The notes beneath the pieces were generated by a model. That model had not been told where the DNA came from. It searched no databases and worked only from the letters and a program-made list of their open reading frames with translations. From NCBI GenBank assembly GCA_025526915.1, contig JAHLKH010000182.1, positions 1 through 55,420 on the forward strand: DNA of 55,420 nt, read 5' to 3'. This document shows positions 1 to 12,974 of this stretch, one piece after another. Each line of letters opens with the position of its first letter. Within the stretch, counting starts at the first letter, position 1. The translations under genes and the position numbers were made by a program. This DNA comes from Entophlyctis helioformis (Eukaryota > Chytridiomycota > Chytridiomycetes > Chytridiales > Chytriomycetaceae).

Positions 1-1412
1 CGGTGAGGAGCGGCGGACGAGCACGCATCGATGGTTCTAGGATGTCGGATGACGAGGAGCGCGGGGGCTGGTGATCGCTTGCGGATGGGGACGTGGCTGT
101 GGGTGACGCGCACATGGACGAGCCGCTGTGCAAAGGGACGACGCGGGCGAGGGACGCTGACGGTGGGGTGGAGGAGGACGAGCTGGCAGACGAGCAGTTG
201 TTGGAGGTGTTGAGGCTGCAGATGCCAACGGGCTGGTTGAGCTGGTGCAGCTGCTTTGCGATTCTGTCGGTCAGCGGCGGCGGCTGAGTCGGGTCATCTG
301 CGAGGGCCAGCAGGGCAGTCAGCGGGGAGGATGCCACGTCACAGGCGCCGACGGCGACGGCTGCTGGGGATGTGGCTGCTGGCGATGCTGTTGATGCAGC
401 GGCAGAGGCCGAGGGTGGTGCACCAAGGGCAGCCTTGAGGTGCCTGTCGAAGCGAGCAAGCAAGCGAGCAAGCGAGCAAGCGAGCAAGAGGGCGTCAGTC
501 GAGCTGGGGCGGCTGGTCTGTTCGGGCAGATCGATGAAGGGAGGATGGGATGTGGGGAGGGGAGGAGGGGAGAGGGGGAGGCCGATGCGGTGCACCCGAG
601 GGCGGGAAAGACGGAAAAGCGGGGCAAGCAGGAGGGCCGGTGGACAGTGAGGCGGCTTGGGAGGCGGGCGTGTGGGCGTGTGGGCGAGAGGGCAGGTAGA
701 CGGGCAGTATGGCAGTATGGAAGGCAGCAGGTAGGCAGGCAGGCGGGCGGGAGAGACTCGGTATGTAGGGCAGGAAGGGGGATTTGGGCGGCGTGGTGCA
801 CAGCGGCGCACAGCAGTGGGCAGGAAGAAGGGAGCGGCCGCTTTGACGGGAGGGGCGGGAGAAGCGGGAGGGGCGGGAGAAGCGGGAGAGGCCGCTGGCC
901 ACGAGCGTCGGCGGGGCAGCAGCACAGCGGGGCAGCACAGCGGGGCAGTGGCAGGACGATGAGCGCTGGTGCACCAGCGGGGCCGGGCTGGCTGGCTGGC
1001 TGGCTGGCTGAGCGGTACGGGACGGGGCGGTGCATTGGCAGTCCAAGGCAGCCGGGGGGCCAAGCAGGGCTGAGGGGAGCTGAACAGAGGGGACTCACGC
1101 AGTGTGCATCTGTCGCAGGTCCTGGATGGCGGCCGAGTGGGCATCGAGGCCGGCAGCGAGCGACGCCGTCAGGGCCTGCAGGTCGCCGACGGAGCCGCGC
1201 AGAGCAGCGACTTCGAGCCGGAGCAGCGCAATGTCATCGGCAGGGCTGAGTGTGGTGGTTGTGGTGGTTGTGTTGGTTGTGGTGGTTGTGTTGGTTGTGC
1301 TGGTGTTGGTGGTTGTGCTGCCGGTGCTGCCGGTGCGTGTGCAGATGGGAGGATCGCAGGCGGCCATTTGCTGCAAGAGGAGAAGCGAGGAAATTTTCTC
1401 GTGGCGGTTCAA
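1..1412 (-). CDS. Orphan protein, Thr/Asn-rich and coiled-coil N-terminus, 3' truncated by window edge
   Basis: I do not recognise this gene. Exon 1 (1412-1099) starts at an ATG and encodes a Leu-rich start, a Thr/Asn-rich tract made by GTT/ACC triplet repeats, then a likely coiled coil containing LLRLEVAALRGSVGDLQ. It ends at a GTGAGT donor with two bases of a codon left over. The first acceptor that restores phase is a CAG at 446-444. From there an open frame runs to the window edge with readable sequence such as LTDRIAKQLHQLNQPVG. That implies an intron of about 650 bp, much longer than its neighbours, so a missed exon is possible. The other long frames between 443 and 1098 are GC-rich low-complexity shadows. 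Function unknown; the gene continues beyond position 1. Confidence 0.45.
1252..1335. repeat. Imperfect GTT/GGT triplet repeat inside exon 1 of the first gene
   Basis: Trinucleotide-like GGT/GTT runs on the plus strand encode the Thr/Asn tract on the minus strand. They are probably unstable in length. Confidence 0.7.
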
Positions 1413-1795
1413 CCGATCCAGCGGGTCTTGCTGGTATCAGTCTGCGTGATCCTGCGTGATCATGGGGGAGGGTGTGCCGTATCTGCGTGTCTTGCTGGTG
1501 TCTGCGTGATCCTGCGTGATCCAGCGTGTCCGTGTGCGGCACTGCTGGGCTGCGTGGCTGCAGTCGCACAGCGTCGTGGCCGAGTGTGTCGCCGAGTGTG
1601 TCGCCGAGTGTGCCATGGAGTGTGTCGCCAAGTGTGCCATGGAGTGCCGTGCACAGCGGCGGCGATCACCACGGAAGCGTCGGTGCCTCGAGCGTGCCGA
1701 TGCCCAAACACTCACACACGCACAAAATTTCCACAACGGCGTTGAACGATTGCACAAATCATCGAATTCGCTGCACTGACACCGACTGACGCAAA
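1413..1795. other. Intergenic region with short local duplications
   Basis: This lies between the divergent orphan gene (-) and the desaturase (+). A segment containing TGCGTGATCCTGCGTGATC occurs near 1444 and again near 1504. A GAGTGTGTCGCC / GAGTGTGCCATG unit is repeated about five times between 1581 and 1648. It presumably holds both promoters; no convincing core element is visible. Confidence 0.5.
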
Positions 1796-1950
1796 GTGAG
1801 TTGCTGCTGTGGCTGCTGCTGCCCAGTCCTGTTGCCCAGTCTTGTTGTTGTTGTTGTCTGGTGGTGGTCTTGTTGCCTTGCCCCGTCTGACCCAACCAAC
1901 ACAACCCTCACACCACAACCACAACCAACCAATCCCCACCCACCGCACAG
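1796..1950 (+). other. Probable 5' UTR intron of the desaturase-like gene
   Basis: A GTGAGT donor at 1796 pairs with a CACAG acceptor ending at 1950. The predicted start codon follows 16 bases later. An in-frame GTG at 1796 extends the open frame but would give a cysteine-rich non-homologous leader, so a spliced leader fits better. Confidence 0.5.
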
Positions 1951-1966
1951 GCTCCGCACACCGCCC

Positions 1967-3232
1967 ATGGCCCCCATCCTCACCGACGCAGAGGTCCTGC
2001 CGACCTTGAACGCCGTGCTCGCCGCAAAGGCCCTGCAGGCAAAGAGTGGCGCAAAGAGTGCCCCCGCACCTGCCGCATCCAATGCTCCCGATGCTCCCGC
2101 GCCCGCTCCCGCCGCCTCCAAGCGCATTGCCAAGCAAGACGTGGCCCTCGACGACGACCTGCGCATCTTTGGCTGGTTCGCCACCGCAGACATCCCCGCC
2201 GCCCTCATGCCGCTGGTGCGCGCATACCGCTCCTGGGCCGCCACGCTGGTCGCCGATCCGCGCGACATCATCTTCGTGACCTACATGCTCTTCTACTTTG
2301 TCACCATCGTGCCCTCGACCATCGGCCTGCTCATCCGCTTCTCGTGGATCCACGCCATCGCCCACACCATCGCCCTGGCCGTCTTCACCGCCCCCTTCAT
2401 CCTGATGCTGCACTGTCTGTGCCACCGCAAGATCGCCTCGCCCAACCACCCGTGGCTCGACCACGTTGTCCACGTCGTGCTCTCGCCCTTCTTTGGCGAG
2501 ACCTGGAACACCTTCTACTACCACCACGTCAAGCACCACCACGTCGAGGACAACAACCCCGACGATCTGTCCTCGACCATCTGGTACGACCGCGACAACG
2601 CCCTCCACTTCCTCATCTACTACCTCCGCTTCTTCCTGCTCATCGTCGTCGAGCTGCCCCTCTACTTTGTCCGCAAGGGCAAGTACGTCTGGGCCTTCAA
2701 CGCCTTCTTTGGCGAGATTGGCACCCTTGTCTTTTACGCTTCATTCTTCTGGCTGTGCCCCAACAACGCCGCCGGTGTCATTGCCGCCTGGTTCGTGCCC
2801 TTCAACCTGGCCCGCTACGGCATGATGTCCGGCAACTGGGCCCAGCACGCCTTTGTCGAGCCCACCGACCCCACCAACGACTACAAGACTGCAATCACCT
2901 GTCTGCAGTCGTTCTACAACACAAACTGCTTCAACGACGGCTACCACACCTCGCACCACCTCAACCCGCTCCGTCGCTGGGAAGAGCACCCCCAGCACTT
3001 TGTCGACTCGGCGGAAAAGTACCGCGAGCAGACCGTCATTGTCTTCAAGGACATTGACTTCCATGGCATCTGGTGCCTGCTCATGATCAAGGACTACAAG
3101 ACCATGGCCCGCCACTTTGTCCAGATTGGCGAGCCCAAGATGTCCGAGGAGGAGGTCATGGACTTCCTCAAGGCCCGCACCAAGCGCATGACCCCCGAAG
3201 CCATCGCCAAGCACTTTAAGAAGCAGGTCTAA
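1967..3232 (+). CDS. Fatty acid desaturase-superfamily membrane enzyme
   Basis: Single-exon CDS of 421 aa, started at the ATG just after the predicted 5' UTR intron. The three histidine clusters of membrane di-iron desaturases and hydroxylases are present: HCLCH near residue 149, HHVKHHH near 186 and YHTSHH near 326. The hydrophobic helices between them include YMLFYFVTIVPS and FLIYYLRFFLLIVV. The first roughly 45 residues are Ala/Pro-rich and disordered. By family rule the protein sits in the ER membrane and uses O2 and reduced cytochrome b5 or a similar donor to modify an acyl chain. There is no fused cytochrome b5 domain. Substrate and regiospecificity cannot be read from the sequence; hydroxylase or sphingolipid-type activity is possible. 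The C-terminal tail is charged. Confidence 0.85.
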   Translation: MAPILTDAEVLPTLNAVLAAKALQAKSGAKSAPAPAASNAPDAPAPAPAASKRIAKQDVALDDDLRIFGWFATADIPAALMPLVRAYRSWAATLVADPRDIIFVTYMLFYFVTIVPSTIGLLIRFSWIHAIAHTIALAVFTAPFILMLHCLCHRKIASPNHPWLDHVVHVVLSPFFGETWNTFYYHHVKHHHVEDNNPDDLSSTIWYDRDNALHFLIYYLRFFLLIVVELPLYFVRKGKYVWAFNAFFGEIGTLVFYASFFWLCPNNAAGVIAAWFVPFNLARYGMMSGNWAQHAFVEPTDPTNDYKTAITCLQSFYNTNCFNDGYHTSHHLNPLRRWEEHPQHFVDSAEKYREQTVIVFKDIDFHGIWCLLMIKDYKTMARHFVQIGEPKMSEEEVMDFLKARTKRMTPEAIAKHFKKQV

Positions 3233-3471
3233 TCTGTCCATCCTAGATCTTTTCTCTCTCTTTATCGTTTTTCAGTAAACAGTTGTTCGTTCATGATCAT
3301 CTCATCCATGGCCTCTATTGGAGGTGCCTGTCGCCTGGCAGGCATCTCGACAAGCCAAGTCGGACTTTGTCAGCAGCCAGCGTGGCGGACCGCCAGAGGA
3401 CAACGCAACAACAACAACAATGCCAGAAATCGCTGGATCTGGGGTCTGGCATTGCGCGTCTGAGCCATCAA

Positions 3472-3548
3472 ATGCAAACAAAACGGACGCGATTGTCTGC
3501 CTTTACCACGCATCACATGAGCCAATATCAACCATCGAAACCCCCAGA

Positions 3549-3583
<35 letters not shown>

Positions 3584-6500
3584 GTGGCGCATCGTCCACG
3601 GACACAACGCATGGCCGTCATGGCATCCTGTCGCAATCCCAAAAGGCCCTACTGGCTCTGTCGGTCGATACGCTTGCCTCCGAGTCCCGTGTGCCGTCGT
3701 CGCCACCCGAAGTCGTTGCCAACACTGTCAAGGCCCGTCGGGGGTTTGGCCTTCTCAAAGACACGTCCAAGAAGCAGCAACAACCCCCGCCGCAACAACA
3801 GTCAACAGACCACCTCGAGGCGTTTCCATCCGCGACAAACAACGCCAACAGCGCCACCAACACCAACAGCGCCACGAATGCCGACCGCGACAGCCAGCAG
3901 CGGAAGGAGGACGAGCAAGACCAGCCGTTCCCTCACCAGCGCAAGTTCCTTGAACGCCGACACACGTACAAAGGCTTCACCGTTGCCAGCTCAAAGCCAC
4001 CCTTGTCGCCTGCCCCCCAACAGCCCGCGCCAGAGGGGACCCGCGCCACAAGCACAGGCGTCAAGCGCAATCTGTTCGAGTTTATGACCAAACCTGCTCA
4101 GCCGCCCAAGCCGTCCAAGCCGCCCGCGGTCGACTCGGGCGACGACACGGACGACGCGTTCCTCGAAGACGACGACCCTCCGTCGCCCGACCGGCCGCAA
4201 TTCACTGGCGCCACGACCACGAGTCCTGGCGGTGCTGGTGCTGGTGGTGGTGCTGGTGGTGGTGCTGGCGTTGTGGGATCGCCTGCCGGTGCCCAAGCCG
4301 GTGCCGACGACGCAGGGCCGGCCGACGACAACGAGGACCCGCGGATCATGTGCCTGTGGTTCCAGGTGCTGCCGCCGTGGCTCCGGCTGACGATGCTGCT
4401 CTTTGCGGGCTCGTCGGTGCTGTTCTGTCCGGCGGCTGTGTTTGTCGCGCTGGATCGCCGGTACCTGCCTGACCTGGTCACGTTCGAGTACGGCGACCTG
4501 CTGGCTGGCGGCCAGCTGTCCGTCTACCACCAACTAGTGCGATGGTAACCATACATGCGTGCATCTGGTTGCATCGTTTGTGGTGGGACGATACTGTGCA
4601 TGTGGATGTGGACGTGGACGGACTGATGCAATGGACGCGCACAGGTCGTTCTGGCTGACAGTCTCCTGGGATATCGCAGTGGTGGCGTGGTTCACGGTCG
4701 GTGCGGTGCCCATGACCATTGAAAAGTTCTGCAAGTGGTTCTACAGAGAGTTTCCCGAATCCGTCCGCACCAGGCTCGAGGTGAGCAGGCTGTTTCCTCT
4801 CTTGTTGTCGCCTCGCCTTGCAGCGGCATTGACTGGGGAATGCACCAGTTTATCACGGCCATCCGCGTGTGGATTGCGCAAGCCCTCTTTTTCATCTTCT
4901 CGGTCATTGCATTCGCCATCATCTTCCCGCAGATGGGCATTGTCGACATGTGGTACGGCGTGTTCCGTGTGCTGTGCATGCTGCTCGTCTTGAGCATCTG
5001 CCTGTTTATCCAGCGTCTGACGGTCCAGTACATCGGTAAGTGCACACATGCATTGCATCTCTATCCAGGCGGTACGCTCTGAATGACGCTCCTTGAACTG
5101 CGCCACCACGCATGGCCAGCCATCAACTTCCACCGAGTCGCGTATGAAGACCGCATCAAGGAGTCCAAGCGGGCCGTCCGCGCACTCGACCGTCTGAGCA
5201 AGTCCATCAAGACCAATCCCAGCACGGGCGACTCGCTCGAGATGGGCCGCGATCGCAAAGCAACGCCTAGCTGGCTGCGTGCCAGCAACCCGAACCTCGT
5301 CAATCTGGCAAACAGCAGCGGCACCGTGACCAACAACACGACCGCCAGCTTGGTGAGCAGCGGAACCACCAACGCGAGTGTTGGCAGCAGCCCGACCGAC
5401 ACCGATGCCGGCAAGAGCCTGTCGCCGTCCTCTGCCCGCTTGCCACCGCTGAGCGGATCTCCAACTCGGCTCACATCGCCTGGGCTGGACTTTCCATTGG
5501 TAGCATCCCCGCCTGTTCAGGTATGGGGCATCGGGCAGCTGGGGTTTACAGGGATCTTCTTACAGACTGACGTCGCTTTGTGCAGAGCCAAGCCCGCAGT
5601 TATGACGTCGTGGTGTCCGTCACGCATCCGTATGACGACACGCGATCAGACCCGTCGGCGACAGGCAACGCCGTTTCTGGCGTGGCGCTCAGTTCAAGCC
5701 CTGCAACGGCAACAACGGCAACGACGGCAACCACAGCCGGCAGCAAGCTCTCGCCCGACTCGGCAACGGGAATGGCGCAACGGCACGCATCACCCGACAG
5801 CCCAGCCACGCGGCCAGCAGCGCCTCCGACCCTTCGTGGGATGTCGGTCACCAGTCTCTTTCATCGCAAAAGCCGCGCTACTCCGACTGCTGGCACCGCG
5901 GCACCGAGTGCAGGGTCTGCTGATCAGGCCAGGGCGTCAGCGTCCTCGCCGCATTCGCCCGGTGGCGACACTGCCTCTATCGCAGCCGCGGCCAAGCGGC
6001 GAGCTGCATTGAGCGAACCAACACAGCCACCATCGCGTGTCATGATTGGCGGATCCAAGTACGCCAAGAAGATCAAAAAGCTGGATGTGAGCGAGAAGCA
6101 GGCCGTCAAGCTTGGCCGCAAGCTGTTTGCAGCACTGGGCGGCACACCACAGCAAGAGCTGAGCATCTCGTCATTTTCGCCGTACGTGGCCATGCCTCTC
6201 TTGCACGCCTGCATGCATGGCGACTGGTCGCGCCAACTGACGGCCATGTTCCGTGCGACACAGGTACTTTCAAGACGAGCAGACGGCCAAGGACGCGTTC
6301 GAGTTCTTTGACAAGGACGGCAACGGCACGCTCTCGGAAAAGGAAATGAAGCAGGCCGTCGTGCGCATCTACCGCGAGCGTCACAACCTCTTCTCGTCCC
6401 TGCGCGACCTCTCGCAAGCCCTCGGCTGTCTCAACCAAGTCCTCTACGGCGTGTCGATCGTCATCACGTGCTTCCTGTCGCTGCCCATCTACGGCATCCC

Positions 6501-7276
6501 CCTCACCGCCGTCCTGCCCTTTACGACCATTCTCGTTGCCCTCAGCTTTGTGTTTGGCGGCTCGGCCAAGACGGGCTTTGAGTGCATCGTGTTTCTGTTT
6601 GTGACGCACCCCTACGACACGGGCGACCGCATCATTGTCGATGGACAGGGCTACAAGGTGCTCGAAATCAATCTACTGACGACCGTGCTCGAACGCAACG
6701 ATGGCCAGAAGGTCTATGCACCCAACGGTACGGTGCTGCTCATCTTCCCGTCTCTCCATCACCCGTATCGCACAGCCGGCCCCCTGTCAGCATGACCCAA
6801 CCGAACCAAAAACGCGTGCTAACACACCGCCACCACCAGCCGCGCTCATCCAAAAGTTTATCCACAACATCCGACGCTCAGGCGACCAGAGCGAGAGCAT
6901 CGAAGTGCACATGGATTTCCACACGCCTGAGGAGACCATCCACGAGCTGCAGGCACGCATGCTCGCGTTTGTCAAGTCGCAGTCGCGCGACTACAACCCG
7001 GCGTGCGACCTGTCGATTGCCGAGTTTGACAACCTCAACCGCCTCAAGTGCAATATCGGCATCAAGTACAAGGGCAATTGGCAGGACGGCGGCAAGCGCT
7101 GGGCCAGGCGTAACGCGTTCATGTATGCGCTCAAACGCCATTTGGATGAGCTTGGTGTGCGGTATGAGGCGGTGACGTTGCCGGTGCGTGTGCTGAACGG
7201 CGGCGAGCTGCTCGGTGGTGCGGGAGGTGCGGGCGGTGCGGGTGGCCAGCCGACGTTTCGAGTCACTCCCGCGTGA
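3472..7276 (+). CDS. MscS-family mechanosensitive channel with EF-hand
   Basis: Seven-exon model (3472-4544, 4645-4780, 4849-5035, 5120-5520, 5586-6181, 6264-6727, 6840-7276) giving about 1097 aa. The order is: a disordered poly-Gln/Pro N-terminus (about 300 aa), four or more membrane segments in exons 1-3, a Ser/Thr-rich loop (exons 4-5), an EF-hand (DKDGNGTLSEKE, exon 6), a pore-domain pair of helices, and the MscS beta domain (FGGSAKTGFECIVF, then THPYDTGDRI). Loop plus EF-hand plus MscS domain is the architecture of fission yeast Msy1/Msy2, endomembrane channels for hypo-osmotic Ca2+ control. That would suit a wall-less zoospore, which is inference. The exon 3 start was chosen by phase; an alternative acceptor at 4823 breaks the frame. 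The ATG is the first in frame; the true start could lie in an undetected upstream exon. Confidence 0.85.
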
Positions 7277-7360
7277 CTGAGGCGACAAAGCAACAAAGGA
7301 TGGATTGAATGGTTGAATGGCTAAAGGTGTTCATACATAGCAGATGCTGGTTGGGCATGT

Positions 7361-7462
7361 GGATGGATGGATGGATGGATGGATGGATGGATGGATGGAT
7401 GGATGGATGGATGGATGGATGGATGGATGGATGGATGGATGGATGGATGGATGGATGGATGG
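7361..7462. repeat. Perfect (GGAT)n tetranucleotide microsatellite, about 25 copies
   Basis: A 102-bp uninterrupted GGAT array lies in the convergent space between the MscS gene and the following minus-strand gene. The long frames it produces in several phases are artefacts. Confidence 0.97.
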
Positions 7463-7567
7463 CTGGTTGAGTGACAAGTACAGGCAATGGATCAAAATAG
7501 ACAGTGGAAACAGAAAGAGGAGCGAGGGAGGGATGGCGGGCGAAGAGCACCACGCGAGACGCGGTAT

Positions 7568-9262
7568 TCAGCTCACGTACACGCGGCGCGAGTCCACGGC
7601 AGCGACGACCGGCTTGGCGGGCCGCACGGGCAGACTCGCCGGCGGCATGCCAGCAGAGAGCGACTGCGGCGCTGGCGATTCGTCGGGCAGGTGGCCGGGC
7701 GACACGGGGTATAGCGGCAGATCGAGCGGCGTGCGGTGCGGGGCCGAGCACGGCAGCGTGGGCGACAGCGAGACGCCCGAGTCTGCCGATGTCTTGCGCG
7801 CACCCTTGTGGCGCACTTCGAATGCGCCTGCCGTGCGGAGGAGCAGCTGCTTGAGCGCGGCCTTGGCTGCCTTGCGCTTGCTGGACTTGGCCGCCTTGGC
7901 GTGGCTGTCGGACGCGTTGGTGTCGGCGTTAGCGTTGGCGTTGTCGGCGGCGGCGGCGCGAGCGTGAGGAGCATGAGGCTTCTTGGCGCGGCGGCTTCTG
8001 TTGGACGACGGCCACGTGTTGTGGACGGCTGCCTCGGTGTCGGACAGCGACACGGGGTCGACATGCTGCGGCTGCGGTGCTGCGTGCGGGTCTGAGCCAG
8101 AGCGAGCGAGGATCGACATGGTCGCCGGGTCCTGTGCCTGCAGACTGTGGCGGCGTGGGCCATTTGGCGGTGCACTCGCGGCGGTAGCAGCAGTAGCAGC
8201 AGTAGCAGTAGACGAGACGCGCGGGAAAGTGCTCGGCTCGGTGCTTGCTGGTGGACGGCACATCTGCTGCTGCTGCTGCGTCTCGCCAGCGTCCTCGTCG
8301 TCGTCGGCATTCGCCATGAGATGCAGCGACACGCTCGACTCGGACGCCTCGAAGATGACCGACAGCCGCCTGCCCAGTCGATACACGGCCGGCCTGGGCG
8401 GTCTCGGCAGCGGTCGCCTCGGCTGCGGGTGTGCACCGCCGCCGGCGCCGGCGCTCGGATGCATCAGCACCTGCGTGATCAAGTCGCGATGCTCGGCAGA
8501 CGGCCCTGGCCGTGCAAACAGGTCCTGCACCACGGCCGCCTTGTCCGACGACAGCCCGGCATCCTCCAGCCGCCTGTACAGCGACAGCAGCGCGCCGGCG
8601 TCCGTCTCCACCCCCTGATCGTCGTAGCTGCCGTCCGTGCCGTACGCGCTGCCCGCCTGGCCCACCGTGTAGGTGTCCAGGATATCGCCAAAGTCCATGG
8701 CGCTGTCGTCGTCGTCGTCCTCGTCGCTGATGTCGTCGTCGTCGTCGCTCCAGCCGTATGCGTCCAGCTCAGCTTGAATGAATGCGCCGTCGAAATCACC
8801 GCCGTCAGGATCACCGCCATCATCGGCCGAGGCATCCAGCGCAGTCCAGGTGCTGGCAGACTTGAACGAGTCGAGGTCGGCGTCGCTGCCGCTGCCGCTG
8901 TCAAGCCCGCCGGGCGTGTCGGTGTGTGCGGTGAGGAGGTCGGCGTCTGTGCAGGCATCAGCAGGCGGTGCTTGGGCGACAGTCGCCAGCGAGCGTGGCA
9001 CAGCCATGCCGCGCGACGACGACATCGACAACGAGGGCGATGGCGAGGGCAGCGATGAGGGCAGCGACGACGAGGGCGAGGGCAGCGAGAGGGTGTGCAC
9101 GAGGTCGGCGAGCTGGTCGATGGACAGCGTCAGCAGGTGCTCGGTGCGTCGTGCGCTGCGTGCGGGGTTCTTGGACGGGCGGGCCCAGCGGTCTGCTGCG
9201 CCAGATGCGGTTGTGCACTGCTGTGCGACGGCGGTCGTTGCGGTAGTTGCTGTGCTGTGCAT
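7568..9262 (-). CDS. Acidic, disordered orphan protein
   Basis: One uninterrupted frame of 564 aa from the first ATG; five further codons upstream are open only from a TTG. I do not recognise a domain. A helical stretch near residue 40 ([16 protein letters not shown]) is followed by Ser/Pro tracts, an Asp-rich region ([14 protein letters not shown]), a helical segment with [20 protein letters not shown], an apparent beta segment ([18 protein letters not shown]), and a Lys-rich part ([18 protein letters not shown]) that could be a nuclear signal. Codon use matches that of neighbouring genes. The opposite-strand frames here are GC-driven shadows. A nuclear regulatory or scaffold role is only a guess. 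Confidence 0.55.
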   Translation of the reverse strand: MHSTATTATTAVAQQCTTASGAADRWARPSKNPARSARRTEHLLTLSIDQLADLVHTLSLPSPSSSLPSSLPSPSPSLSMSSSRGMAVPRSLATVAQAPPADACTDADLLTAHTDTPGGLDSGSGSDADLDSFKSASTWTALDASADDGGDPDGGDFDGAFIQAELDAYGWSDDDDDISDEDDDDDSAMDFGDILDTYTVGQAGSAYGTDGSYDDQGVETDAGALLSLYRRLEDAGLSSDKAAVVQDLFARPGPSAEHRDLITQVLMHPSAGAGGGAHPQPRRPLPRPPRPAVYRLGRRLSVIFEASESSVSLHLMANADDDEDAGETQQQQQMCRPPASTEPSTFPRVSSTATAATAATAASAPPNGPRRHSLQAQDPATMSILARSGSDPHAAPQPQHVDPVSLSDTEAAVHNTWPSSNRSRRAKKPHAPHARAAAADNANANADTNASDSHAKAAKSSKRKAAKAALKQLLLRTAGAFEVRHKGARKTSADSGVSLSPTLPCSAPHRTPLDLPLYPVSPGHLPDESPAPQSLSAGMPPASLPVRPAKPVVAAVDSRRVYVS

Positions 9263-9657
9263 GCCGATTGTTGCTGTGGCAAGAAGCAGAAGGGCCAAGA
9301 CACTTTTTTAAGGGATCGTGGCAAGGCGGAGCAGCCGAGACAGCAGGCGGCATCGCTGGCATCGCTGGCATCACATCATGCGAATCGCCGCCCGAGCCAA
9401 TGCTGCAAAGCACGCTGTCGGGCGGCTGTCGGGCGGCTGTCAGATGGCGGTCAGATGGCACCAACGTGCGGCAGCCGATCCGGCGGAGACTGCGCAGCTC
9501 TGACTCATGCACCGACCCCCAGCCGCGCTGCAGATCCGCGGAAATAAGACAGGGTCGCCCTGGCCAGCGTCACAGCAAGGGTCTCGCCACGCCCGATGCA
9601 AGTCCTTTATTCGATGTGCACGTCACGCCATCCAGCAGGCCATCCAGCAGACGGCGC
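9263..9657. other. Intergenic region, no gene seen
   Basis: This is upstream of the acidic orphan gene and downstream of METAP2, both on the minus strand. It holds short direct repeats: GCATCGCTG twice near 9350 and CGGGCGGCTGTC near 9420-9440. No supported coding exon. Confidence 0.5.
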
Positions 9658-11679
<2,022 letters not shown>

Positions 11680-11865
11680 GACTTCTGTCGCAGCGCCAGT
11701 TGGCCAGTCAGCCAGTCGGTCAGTCGGTCAGCCAACACCAAAGTGGACACTTTCTGACTGACTTGTAGTTGGTTTCGACAACAAAAGTAAGAGCAAGCCG
11801 CCTCCATCAAGACGACCACGCCGCACTGACACAGCTGCTGCAGGTCGCAGCGTGCCAGCCACAGG
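11680..11865. promoter_or_regulatory. Bidirectional promoter region METAP2 / J-protein
   Basis: Only 186 bp separate the two divergent start codons. A GTCAGTCGGTCAGCC-like short repeat lies near 11705-11735. No TATA-like element stands out. Confidence 0.5.
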
Positions 11866-12853
11866 ATGATACGGTGCGCAGCCTTGTTGCAGCCACAGCG
11901 CTGCATGTTTGCAGCAGCGCTGTCTGCCCACACGACACCGATAGCAGCCGCCCACCAGCGCTTCTTGTCAACGTCACGGCCGCTGCTCGCCGAAGCCCGC
12001 AACAAGACGCTGTACGATGTGCTGGGCGTGCGCACATCCTCTGACAAGAAAGAGGTCAAGGCCCGCTTCTACGATCTCTCGATGCAGTAAGCACCTCGCA
12101 CGACCGCACGCATGCCTGCATGCACCGCCGATCCCACACACTCACACAGCCCGTGACAGATACCATCCAGACAAGAACCCTGGTGACGAAGCCGCTCATG
12201 CCAAGTTCCTCGAGATCAACGAGGCCTACTCGGTGCTCGGCAACGACGTCAAACGCCGCGAGTACGACCGCGAGCTCAGCGACACGTCGCTGCATGGCGC
12301 GTCGCCGTACGGCCCGGCCGACGGCCCCGGCGGCGGCGCATCGCGCTCTGGCCCGCACTATGCCGGTGCACGCCGGCGCCGCGCGAATATCCGGCCAGAC
12401 GACTGGGTGCAGTACCGCCGCCCTGCGGGAGGCATGGGCATGGGCACGGCAGGCGGACCCGGTGGACCCGGCGGCGCTCGCCCCATCTTTGATTTCGAGG
12501 AGCACGAGAGCAGCCACTATGGCCCTGCCGAAGAGAAGCGACGCAACCGGCTGGAGCGCATCAGGTACTACCGCGAGGTGTTTGAGACGAACAAGCGCGA
12601 GCCCAAGATTATGAGCGTGATCTTGCTCGTTGGGATCGTGCTCGTGTTTGTCGAGTCGGGCGTCATCCAGATGATCTGGATGGACGACGAGGCGGCTCAT
12701 GGTGACGCGCTGGTGGATCGCGCTGCATCGCAGCGTATCTGTGTTGCACGGGATGCAGGCAAACCAGTCGTTGTTCTTGCACATGCACGCGTGCCGCAAC
12801 CGTCGGCGTCAACAGCAGCACCAGCAGTCGGGCCACCCGGCCCATTGCCATAG
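11866..12853 (+). CDS. J-domain (DnaJ/Hsp40) membrane protein, DNAJC4-like
   Basis: Two exons (11866-12086, 12160-12853), 304 aa. Residues 1-40 are Arg/Ala/Ser-rich and low in acids, like a mitochondrial presequence. The J domain starts at TLYDVLGV, and the junction puts the HPD motif at the start of exon 2 (YHPDKNPGD). A Gly-rich linker follows, with DDWVQYRR, and one C-terminal transmembrane helix ([17 protein letters not shown]) lies near residue 225. J domains stimulate Hsp70 ATPase. A short J protein with a single C-terminal membrane anchor matches animal DNAJC4 in layout. Location at a mitochondrial membrane is inferred. The tail after the helix is Ala/Val-rich and poorly conserved-looking, so the true stop is fairly certain but that extension may be lineage-specific. 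Confidence 0.87.
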
Positions 12854-12974
12854 AAGAAACAAGCAGGGATAAAATGAATTGGATTTGGGGAGAAAGAAGA
12901 AGGACGGGAGGTTGGCATCGCCGGCCGCAGAACAAAAGAAAAAAAGGCAAGCAGGCAGAGCAAGACACGGCCTT

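Noticed and set aside
319..1098. Several long overlapping frames on both strands
   Set aside because: GC-rich low-complexity DNA with no protein-like composition; all three phases are open by chance.
1796..1966. Upstream in-frame extension of the desaturase from GTG
   Set aside because: Begins exactly at a GTGAGT donor, is Cys/Val/Leu homopolymeric, and a CACAG acceptor precedes the ATG.
7361..7462. Met-Asp-Gly-Trp repeat protein frames
   Set aside because: Direct translation of a GGAT microsatellite.
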